From NCBI RefSeq assembly GCF_000264905.1, contig NW_006763134.1, positions 845,997-876,660 of the forward strand: a stretch of DNA of 30,664 nucleotides, written 5' to 3'. A program made the translations under genes and the position numbers. Each line of letters begins with the position of its first letter. Position 1 is the first letter of the stretch. Below the pieces are notes generated by a model. The model was given only the letters and a program-made list of their open reading frames with translations, was not told the origin of the DNA and searched no databases. Source of the DNA: Stereum hirsutum FP-91666 SS1. Its lineage: Eukaryota; Basidiomycota; Agaricomycetes; Russulales; Stereaceae. Below, piece by piece: positions 1 to 8,618 of the stretch.

Positions 1-142
1 CGATGCAGGTGTCTGGGGTCACGACGATTTCGACGAAGCCAGCGCGCCGCGAGTGCCATATGGCCGACTTGGAGGTGGGGAAGCTGCTAGGGGTGAACGT
101 CATCGCTCAGGTGGCTATGGACGGACATCATCTCGGAAGTAG
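1..142 (+). CDS. 3' end of an unidentified gene, cut by the window edge
   Basis: The frame beginning at base 2 is open for 46 codons and stops with TAG at 140-142. The encoded tail is rich in Gly, Arg and Ser, with the pieces WGHDDFDEASAPR and SGGYGRTSSRK just before the stop. GC content and codon use resemble the other genes here, and the sequence changes sharply to T-rich, non-coding-looking DNA just after the stop, as expected for a 3' UTR. No domain can be recognised from so short a piece, and the upstream exons lie outside the window. The adjoining inverted-repeat arm starts to be visible only 6 bases after this stop. A second copy of the gene may therefore lie just beyond the right edge, but that is inference. 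Confidence 0.45.
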   Translation, partial: DAGVWGHDDFDEASAPRVPYGRLGGGEAARGERHRSGGYGRTSSRK

Positions 143-147
143 ATGTA

Positions 148-905
148 TTCAGACATTCTCATATCGTCTCTCGCATTGCATCGTCTCATGCTTTGACCCT
201 GCTTTCTTGTCCATATGCTATCTTCACATCACATTTTGCTTTATCTTGCTCATTTTCCTTATGTCTTGTTTGCTCTCCTTTATGCTTTCCTCTCTATTTC
301 GCTCGCTTTCCTTGTCTCATTATATTTCTTTCATGATTATGCTTCATTTCTCCCTCTTACATTCTACAGTCAACCCGCTTACATCCACCACTCCACCTAT
401 CCACCAACAACACCTTATACTGCCCGAAGACTGCGCCGGGCCTGTCGCGCAGCGACGGTAGACTCCCCTTTTCATTCGAATCGGAGCTTTGTTCACCGTT
501 ACCTACACCTACCCACATCACTGTATCCACTAGCTACTTATATTTCGAGTACGCTTTAGATAGACTAGCAGTAGACTACATCCCTGAGCGTCGCTGGGGC
601 TGTGCGACGCATGTTTCGGGTTCAGACTTCGCAGTAAATAATTCTGAATTCCAATTGTATACACTCTTTTGGATGAGCGTAGTGTTTTACTTTGTGAACG
701 GTCGACGGTCAAACTTTGAGAATTGGATTGACCGAGAAGATGAGGACATGGCAGCGACACGACCTGCCTCAGTAGTGACAAAGGGGAGCAAAATGGAAGG
801 ACGAAATTGAAATTTGGATCAGACGTACTCACAATACAACGCCGTGATCATTGTCAAAAAAAGGAATAAGAAAGAAAGTCCTATTGCAAGTCACTAGAGT
901 CCATG
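148..905. repeat. Left arm of a long inverted repeat
   Basis: Bases 148-632 match, as far as I could compare by eye and without gaps, the reverse complement of 30180-30664. Paired positions sum to 30812, and the 114-codon open frames at 215-559 and 30253-30597 translate identically. From 633 the match drops abruptly but homology continues to about 905: shared blocks include GAATTGGATTGAC, GAGAAGATGAGGAC, AAATTTGGATCAGAC and a block around GTCACT-GAGTC. The arm lies between the stop of the partial left gene and the end of the 7-TM gene. It is CT-rich with no convincing protein, so the open frames are probably chance. It could be a duplicated 3' UTR/intergenic segment or a dispersed repeat. Confidence 0.9.
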
Positions 906-914
906 AAATTTGTT

Positions 915-2443
915 TCAAGTCGACACCGAATCCATTGAGCTCTCCAGTGCGATAGTCATCCCTGTCTCGTTCGCATCATCGTGTCCGGCTGCAGTGGTCC
1001 TTTGAGTCTCCTGATTATTGATGTACACGATGGTACTCAAGACTCCGGCGTTGCCCCCAGTATTCTCCGGCATATCACGGTCGGTCGAGGCCTTACCCAA
1101 CCCTACTCGGATGATGACACCGTAGAATATGATTGCGATCAGAGGAACAGTCTGCTGCATATATTAGCGAACATATTATTCAACCAGCGTGATTAGCAGC
1201 AGAGAGACTTGCAATTTCTAACATGATCGCCAAGACGTTCGTGAGCAGAACGAAACACACTAACGTCGTTACGAGTGTCACGGAGTACAAAACGCCGGCG
1301 TCGACAATAGCATAGATGACCGGAAGGAGTGGAGACCTGCGGGATCTCGTTCCTGATGCTTCAATGGGCGGAAGGATGTATGAGTGGAATTTCCACAACT
1401 TGTAGGCTAGGAGTGCTACAAAGCCATGTCCATGGCCAGCGAAGACGGGATGGATTGGTCAATAATATCAACTCGACACAATAAGGCGGGACGTCAGAGG
1501 AAGGGAAAATCTCACTTGTACAGATGACGTTGGTGAGGATAGAAAAGCAAGCACACGATACGAGTAGAATAAAACCGAGCTGCGCATGATTTAGGGCATA
1601 GGCCCAGATGCCCGTGAAGGATGTGCCTGTCAATGAAGGTCAAAATGATGAGTTAGCAATCGCTCTTCGACCACACTATTTCTAATATGACAAAACTCTG
1701 GATCCAGTTTTCGCGAGTGGTGCGTGTCATTTAAAGCCGAGAATCTCACCTAGGAAACCACAGAACAGCGATACCGGGACAAGGATCACAACGAGTCGAC
1801 CTTGCCATACGACATAACACCGATATATCTGGTCATACAACAAGATTCCAGATTCGGACAGATGATGCCTTTGTCAGAATATCATATAGGATCAAGACGG
1901 GAACACTCACAAGTACCCCATCTCCCGTTATCGTCTGAAGTCCATACATGACGAGTATCAGAATGAACGTCGCGGAGGATTTGTCCATAAAGAATTCATG
2001 GGGAGAGGATTGGTCGAGGAGTCCCTCTATTACATGTCGTAAAAGGATTGAGATATGCTGATACGATACCACAGCAGACGTGGAATAGGGTTAGCTCTGG
2101 GTTAACCACCCGCGCAAAAGCGGACTGAAAAGGGTCTGTTGGATAGTACTATATAAAAGAACGCACCGCCGTACTGATCAAAAAGAGAGTGAGAGCGACG
2201 GAAGCCATCACCCGGTTGATCTCACCGATTGGTCTCCCGTTGACGAGCACCCAGAGAGTGAACCCGAACATAAAGAGCGAAAAACCTGAAATCATGGGTG
2301 GTACAGCATATTTAGTACCAGGGATAAGATTGTATTATCAGGAATATAGCGAATAGGCACGGGAAGCATAGGAACACACCGTAAAGAATGCATGTTAGTC
2401 CAGCAGAAATAATGGTGGCTTTTGCTAAAGACAGGGGAGCCAT
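915..2443 (-). CDS. Seven-transmembrane basidiomycete protein of unknown function (7 exons)
   Basis: Model: ATG at 2443; exons 2443-2380, 2285-2167, 2057-1911, 1828-1750, 1626-1516, 1415-1213 and 1154-915; 963 nt, 320 aa. All joins keep frame. Seven hydrophobic segments can be read, beginning with KATIISAGLTCILYGFSLF and continuing through VALTLFLISTAHISILL, FILILVMYGLQTITG, VVILVPVSLFCGFL, LGFILLVSCACFSIL, a segment around LVTTLVCFVLLTNVLAIM, and PLIAIIFYGVIIRVGLG. Between helices 3 and 4 is IYRCYVVWQGR, the hallmark of a very large Agaricomycete family of heptahelical proteins with no established function. The C-terminal tail of about 50 residues is polar and presumably cytoplasmic. Six introns are 57-120 nt; the last (1212-1155) starts with GC instead of GT. 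The family assignment is solid; a receptor role is only a guess from topology. Confidence 0.88.
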
Positions 2444-3460
2444 CTATCGCATATCACCTCACGAAGGTCTGAAGGAATCGTGAGGAAATAAAATGAGAAA
2501 ATAAGATAAAATGAAGGCTGAAAAGGCTTTCAGACGAAGTGAAACTGGTCGACGCCAGTGGCGATTCCCCGAGAAAAACAGTGGTTGGCATATATACGTC
2601 CTAAGCTGATAGAGATGGGATATCCGTGATGCAGGGCATTCCCGCTCGTGTATTGATTTGGTATTGATAGACAATTACTTGCCTACATATAGCATATCTT
2701 TACGACGGCTGAACGACCATCCACATCCGTCAGCGCCTGAACCGCCCTGTCTGAATAGCATCATCAACACAGGTCTAGTATATAAGGGAGCTATCGGTGC
2801 AGAGCATGCCAAAGAGCGGGACGTGACTGCAAGATATGTGGTCACTCGTCAATCATCGATAGAAGATCAGACCACAGCGGATGATTGGATCTGTCTGATG
2901 CGTCTGATAGTTACGCAAGGGCTTCTGTGGCTGCCTCGGTTACATATTAATACGGGCGGCTGTCACGTCGCCTTGAAAGGACTCAGGATCAGAGCAGGTG
3001 AGATGATCAACGCAAGTCTGGTTCGATAACTGGTTTCAGAATGACTAGGAATTCGCGAGAACCAAGGCTCTACAACTAAGTATATCAGCGCAAGCGTAGC
3101 GATCTGATGATTCGTACGGCCAAGCTTACCCCGTACATGATGTTATCACACCCGAAGGGCGCATATCAGCCGAAAATCGTCCATAGCCCCCCGGGTGTCA
3201 ATTTACAGCCAGGTTGGGTAGTCGCATGCATGAATAACTTGAAACCACGGGTCAGACGTCGACCACGGATCGGAGAAGCCTGATAGTTTCCAAGCAGCTC
3301 AGGAAGCTCTGGCTATGGGATCAGCTGGCAACGAGAAGTCCTCAGACCAAGCCCGTCATATTCAGGTATTACCTAGATCACCACCGCAGCCAGGCTGCAT
3401 TTATAGACTCGGGAGTGGGCGCGTTTTACAACACTCTTGAGCCTGAGGAAGCGTACTGTA
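2444..3460. other. Intergenic stretch with no supported gene
   Basis: This holds the presumed promoter of the leftward 7-TM gene (TATA-like TATATACG near 2590) and then about 800 bases in which I see no credible gene. The longest open frame, 2658-3029 on the plus strand, starts with a non-ATG codon, has no recognisable motif and no splice-linked continuation. There are no long repeats within it that I could spot. Confidence 0.5.
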
Positions 3461-3726
3461 CTGTACTTTTACGACCGTAGGTTTGTCACGCATCACACAG
3501 GGTGCGCCGGCGAACATATTTGCCCTGATGGTCACGCATATGCGCAGGCCCACGAACAGCAAATCGTGACCGATTTGCGCCAAAATCACCCAAAAATTGA
3601 TTTTTGGGTCAGTCCGCGAACAATTTCATTAGTTCGTCACGCGTGGCCCACCCAAACGAACCGTGGTCTTGACGAAGGTCACGTCTGACATAATCTTCCC
3701 ACGAACCTACGGTCGAAAAAGTACAG
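3461..3726. mobile_element. MITE-like element, copy 1 of a tandem pair
   Basis: The 266-bp unit begins CTGTACTTTTACGACC and ends GGTCGAAAAAGTACAG, so its ends form a terminal inverted repeat of 16 bp with one mismatch. It is flanked by TA on both sides (3459-3460 and 3727-3728), compatible with a TA target duplication as in Tc1/mariner-type elements. No open frame looks like a transposase, so it would be non-autonomous. The interior contains several near-palindromic GTTCGTCACGCGTGGCC and CCACGAAC blocks. About 80% of the interior is shared with the next unit in the same orientation. Confidence 0.68.
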
Positions 3727-3988
3727 TAGTTTTTCGACCAACTGTTCGTCACGCGTCACGCCGACTGCGTCGACGAACAGATTTGGTCCCGGCGTCACGC
3801 ATACAAAGGGGTTCACGAACAGAAAATCGTGACCGATTTGCGCACAAAATCGTCAAAAATGCAAATTTTGGGCCAAATGCGAGCAATTTCGCCTGTTCGT
3901 CACGCGTGGCCCACCTGAACGAACCGTGGCCCAGCGGTGGTCACGGCTGACATAATTCTCCCACGAACACTTGGTCGAAAAAGTACAG
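3727..3988. mobile_element. MITE-like element, copy 2 of a tandem pair
   Basis: This directly repeats the preceding unit: it contains the same ordered blocks (GTTCGTCACGCGT, AATCGTGACCGATTTGCGC, GTTCGTCACGCGTGGCCCAC, GAACGAACCGTGG, CTGACATAAT, TCCCACGAAC) and ends GGTCGAAAAAGTACAG followed by TA. Its left terminus is shortened or fused: only TTTTTCGACC remains after the shared TAG, lacking the outer CTGTAC. The pair could come from insertion of one element into the end of another or from unequal duplication. Confidence 0.66.
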
Positions 3989-4660
3989 TAGCACTTATTT
4001 AGCAGGCAGCTGGAGGCAAGTCGAAAAATGGCCCGTGTACCAAGCACGAAGCTTTGAAGCAGAAGCGTTCTCTTCAGGCCAAATCCATGAGCTAAAGAGC
4101 ATCAGAAGGGAACATAGCAGCAGAAACTCAACCTAGACAAGACAGCAGAAGGAGGACGCCCACTGACAGAAACGTTGTAGAAACGAGTCGAGTTCAAAAT
4201 TGTGACACAGCTGGTCCGGGCCGCATTCTTTGAAGCCCCGAAACTCCGCTGTTGGCCCACGGCTGTGTGGCGGACGCTGTGTGGCACTAAAACCATTGCC
4301 AGCAAGTCGTGGTTTGGCCGTTCGTCATCATACTCAGACCAGATGTTCGTGAACAGAGTCACTGATGTAGATATGAACCCAGCACTCAGTCCCAGTACTT
4401 ACTAAATAAGTACTCGCGCTCAGTGCGCCAGCGGCCGCCGCAGTTGCTTGTCTAGAACGAAGCATGTCCAAGAGATTGTGTTACAAAAACCGACCTTTGG
4501 GTCTCTAGATAGAAGTGTGCAATACCATAGAGTGTGTTCCAGCCTTACATACAAATCGAGATACGATACATAGAAAAAACCGACGGCTATGTCAGGTTAC
4601 TTACGCCGCCGGCTGCATCGACAACGACGCACAAGGAGCTCTGGTAGAACGACAGATCAT
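3989..4660. other. Intergenic stretch with no supported gene
   Basis: I see no coding signal here. Bases near 3990-4001 (CACTTATTTAG) are inverted near 4402-4412 (CTAAATAAGTA), and 4396-4416 can form a small hairpin with 8-bp arms (AGTACTTA / TAAGTACT) around CTAAA. The remainder towards 4660 is presumably 3' untranslated sequence of the leftward rhodopsin gene. Confidence 0.4.
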
Positions 4661-6391
4661 CTACTGCGCCTCAGCCGCTCCCCTCCCACTAACCCTCCTC
4701 GCCATACCCTCTCTCGCATTCAACGACCCCGGCACCGTCGCCACTCCGTTCCCGATACCATAGCTAGCGCCCTCCGAGTCCTCCCGCACGCCCGTAATCC
4801 CACCGATCCCGCCAACCGAATTCAGATTGTAGTTGGTATGACCGTTCGAGGCCTGCGCCATCGGCACAACAGGATTCGGCTCAACGACCTGACCATTGCC
4901 ATACTGCCCATTGACAAATGTACCGGGAAGAACACCACCGGCGCCAGTGGATGCTTTGCCGGAGGAGAGGAGGAAGCGTTCGTAGGGGACTTTGCTGATT
5001 TGGTAGGCGTGGTAGAAGCAGAAGACAGGTTTGGCGACAAGGTCGAGGACTGCAAGTGGAGGGAAGAATATGGATTGATGAAAATTGGAACCAAGAGAGA
5101 AATGAACGTACTGCCGTAGAAGATCATCTCCTTAAGCGGAGAGATGACGTTGCCACCATCTGCGACGGCCCATGCTATCTAAACAGTTTAGGACACAGAT
5201 TCAGCTCCTGCCCAAAAGAAGAAAATGTAATTGATAGAAACGCACAGGGTACAACAGCCAGATGAGAGCCAAGGCGTAAGCTGTGGGCAATAAAAATATG
5301 ATATCTGGTGAGCAGCGTGCTACGCTTCGCAGGCGGTAGAGGGAACGGCTCACCTGAAGCGGTATAAGACCTGCGAACGTCATTGCCCATGGCCGTCGTG
5401 GCTTGAGGTGCTTTGACGAGCGTACCCCACCAGATGAAAAACTGCGCTCCGCAACCGAATGCGTCTGTATCGTAGTCAAGAATTTAGCTAGGACGGAAGA
5501 TAACAAGCAGATAAGGATGAAATAATACGCACAGTAACCCCACTTATACCTCGACTGAACGAGCGCACCGACAAGGCCCGCGACGATCATAACAAGGTCC
5601 ATAAAGATGATGATGAGGATTTCCGAGAGTGGGAGACCGGTAGCCAGGAGGAGCTCAAGTAGAAGAAGAGGAGTGGTGATCGTCCAATCGATGTAGCGGA
5701 CGTACTAGACACAAAACAAAGACAAAAAAAACCAAAAGGAAGTCAGAACGAGTGTTGGGCAAGAACAGGGAAGGCACGAGAGACGGTGTACCCAGATACT
5801 ACGCGTGCTACCAGCGGCGGCGCCACGAGGGAATTCTGCGACGATGGGAGTGGCGCCGAGGTCACTGGCCATGGAGAAGTACGCGATACTGGCTGTCGAG
5901 CTGTCACCGACCATCCAACGCAGCAAAAAGTCAGGAATGCATCACGAATGGTGTAAACAAGAATGCAGGAGGCACTCACAGGATAAGAACTGGAAGTTGA
6001 TAGAAAGTGCGCATGCCGATGGGTTTCTGTATCAGTCACCAGCACAGTCAGTATTCATCCGAACCCGCCATCATCGACCGTGAAGTGATCACTCGGACAG
6101 ATGCTCACCGTGTAGGACCAATAGATGAAAACCAGATCACTAAAATCCCATGTCATCAGAACCTCCGGCGGGCAGCAAATACAGAAAATAAGACCTACGA
6201 GAGAAACATCACGGCGAAGGCCGCCCACAGCCAGTCCGTGGTGGCATTGTTGATGTCGATGTTCGCGACCGTGGGGTTCACGCTGATACTCTGTAAGGGT
6301 GAAGTGGATCGGGCGGGACGGGAAAAGATGTCAGCCAGCCCTCTGAGACTGTGTGAAAATGGAGAAGGCAAATACGTACGCCGTCTGCCAT
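4661..6391 (-). CDS. Fungal (microbial-type) rhodopsin, retinal-binding, 10 exons
   Basis: Model: ATG at 6391; exons 6391-6380, 6290-6199, 6139-6109, 6026-5980, 5900-5792, 5704-5533, 5464-5354, 5280-5246, 5178-5112 and 5049-4661; 1065 nt, 354 aa, all joins in frame. It is a seven-helix protein of the bacteriorhodopsin/NOP-1 superfamily. Helix C reads WYVRYIDWTITTPLLLLE: D103, T107 and E114 match bacteriorhodopsin D85, T89 and D96, and R100 matches R82. Helix F has W199, Y202, P203 and W206 in the retinal pocket. Helix G reads FYGILDLVAKPVF with D228 and the Schiff-base lysine K232, which HSP30-like opsin-related proteins lack. The last 120 residues form a Gly/Asn-rich cytoplasmic tail. A likely outward proton pump or light sensor of the plasma membrane. 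A TATA-like TTATATAA motif lies near 6523-6531. The nine introns are typical in length. Confidence 0.93.
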
Positions 6392-8618
6392 GGTGCTGCG
6401 GTCTCCTAGACTAGCTAGACGAGGTGTGGTTGAAAGAAAGTCGTGGGCGGTCACGCCGAGTCAAGAGAAAGAGTAAGGCGGAAAAGAGACGAAGAGACAG
6501 AGACGCAGAAACGCGTCAAGTCCTTATATAATCCCTGCTCATGTCCATCTGAGTTGGGAAGGAAGCAGATCTCAGAGTTCAACATTGACGTCGCTGACAT
6601 CACGGAGCAAGTTCAGGAAGCGCGATCTGAGTTCTCCATTCATTTTTATTCCTTTTGGCCTAGGTCTCCGTTGCCTTTCGATCGAGTAGAGATCGAACTC
6701 GCCTCACTGGTAGTGATATGATGTCTAGAAAGTCACAAGAGATTTTTCCGTGGTGACGATGGCGTTCAGGCCGGTCGCAGGAGCAGCAAGGCTCGGAGGC
6801 AGGACAATCAGCACTTGCTCTCGGAGACTAAGTGGGACCATGAGGGACACAAGGAAACTCAACCTTGTGTCGCGATCAAGTTTCGATCGTCGGAGAAAAC
6901 CAGCTGCAAGGTGGTGTGTGGCGTTGCGACACAGCTGCCCACAAGTAAGGTAAGTTTTATACAGATTCAAACCATAGCACAAGACAGCTGAAGAACACAC
7001 ATGAAGCTTCAGCGGAAGGGTCTCTAGAGAGGTTGATACGACACGAACAAATGTATTGGGAGCTTTTCTTGACAAGTCGGAGGACGTGTGATGTTAGCCA
7101 TAACAGTGGCCCTCGGGTTGAAGAAACCCAGTAAGAGCAAGAATCGAAGGACGTGCTACCAATGGCCACGTATAGACCCCACCAGACACCATATGTATCC
7201 AACAATATATTTGGCTATCTCTGTCGCAACACTTCGCGTGTGCTTTTGATTTAAATTATGGTCGAATTCCCCCGCTGTGAGTACCATGCAGATAAACACA
7301 GAGGTTCTCATACAGCAAGACGACAGGACCGGAGATACTAGTGCCATAATCACAAGATAAGTGGCAGAGGAAAGAGCCCGAGGACGTTGCGCCAGCAACG
7401 GGTGGAGAGCCTCGTCAGAATCGGAGTCGGACAAAGTAAGAAGCTCTCCAGATTTCTACCATCGTGAACCCAGCCCAAGCATACGATAGCGACCTAGCAC
7501 TTGTCGAGACAGAGTGAATCATCGTTCCAAGACACTATTCCTCGAGCACCAAGTTCACGGAAAATATTGAACCAAGAGCAAGCAGCGGGGGACGTTTCAG
7601 ATTGTTCAGATAAGGAACGCTGAGGACCGCATCAAGGGAGAGCGGGTCGCCGTATCTACCGGCTTGAAGGAATTCTACGATTGGTTAGTCTCCTGTGAGC
7701 AGAGCAGCCAGCTGCTCTCGACCGGCTGGCGCAGGGATGTGGGAGTATGTAGCACGTTGCGTCCTAAGGCCATGGGGAAGTCAGGACATCGTGATATCAA
7801 AGGAGACGCCGGGTCCGGACGTTAGTGATTGAGAAGAATTGAGACTTAGCGATGTCGCCAATCCGGGGTGACATTGCGTCGAAGAAGATCATAATTTGTC
7901 TTTTCCGACAAAGATAGGATGGGGAGTGGATGAAACGAGAATTGGCGAAGTTAATTGTGGCGTATGAATTGTCACAACTCAGATGTGGCCCCCATGCAAC
8001 GAACAACTTCACCAAAAAGCCACGCCGACAAGCCTAAAGGAAGAGTGGAGCGCAAGGAACGTACCTTGAGTCGTGGTCGTGAAGAAGATCGCGAGTTTAC
8101 GCAAAGGGCGTTGACTGAAACTGTAAGCGTCTAATTTGGACCCCCAACGTCGCGAGTTGGACCGTGTGCGCACCAAAAGTTCTCCCAGCGACTGATGGCG
8201 TCCACCTGCTCTTGCGCGCACAAGGTCCAACTTATCTCCATCCTCCATATCTCTCTTCTTCCATTTTCCGCCCTCACAAGGCAGGCCATCCCCACCACGG
8301 ACACCTCCATCCATCTGCCACCCCGAGTGCAGGCGACCCCCCTCTCGCCTTCGACTCCACTCGGTCTATCGGCTTCTTAGACTTCTCTCCTTTTCTGTCC
8401 TAGTACATCTACTGTGCATGCTTACATTTCATTCGGAACAGTAACAGTATCACATCTACATCAGGCGGACTCTTCGAGTTCCCGCACCATCTTTGGGTCC
8501 CGCTCCCCTTCTTTTCTTAGCTTTCATTCCTGCTCCCGAGCGTCGAGCGTGACCCTCGAATTTTCAGTTCGAGCGTCTGTAGGTTGGAGAAAAGCAGCAA
8601 CTCGGCAGGGATGAGAAC
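6392..8618. other. 2.2 kb stretch without a resolved gene
   Basis: The left 150 bases are the rhodopsin promoter and the right 400 bases are pyrimidine-rich leader-like DNA before the next plus-strand gene. In between I could not build a gene. The best candidate is on the minus strand from about 7434 to 7156: an acidic start (SDSDSDEALHPLL) followed by hydrophobic YLVIMALVSPVLSS, but it lacks an ATG. Possible continuations run in different frames without clean splice sites. It could be a decayed membrane-protein gene or one with an unusual structure. Other frames around 7797-8314 look like chance. Confidence 0.35.
6523..6532 (-). promoter_or_regulatory. TATA-like box of the rhodopsin gene
   Basis: On the minus strand this reads ATTATATAAG, about 135 bp before the rhodopsin ATG. 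That fits a TATA element with a leader of roughly 100 nt. It is assigned by position and sequence only. Confidence 0.45.

Noticed and set aside
215..559. 114-codon open frame present identically in both inverted-repeat arms
   Set aside because: Its duplication follows from the DNA repeat. The residue composition reflects CT-rich DNA, no start context or domain is visible, and the frame is not kept in the diverged part of the arms.
2658..3029. 123-codon plus-strand frame
   Set aside because: It has no ATG at the start, no recognisable motif, and coding-unlike composition.
4661..6391. HSP30-like opsin-related protein without retinal lysine
   Set aside because: The spliced helix G contains K232 in the DLVAK context, and the helix C Asp and Thr are present, so it groups with true rhodopsins.
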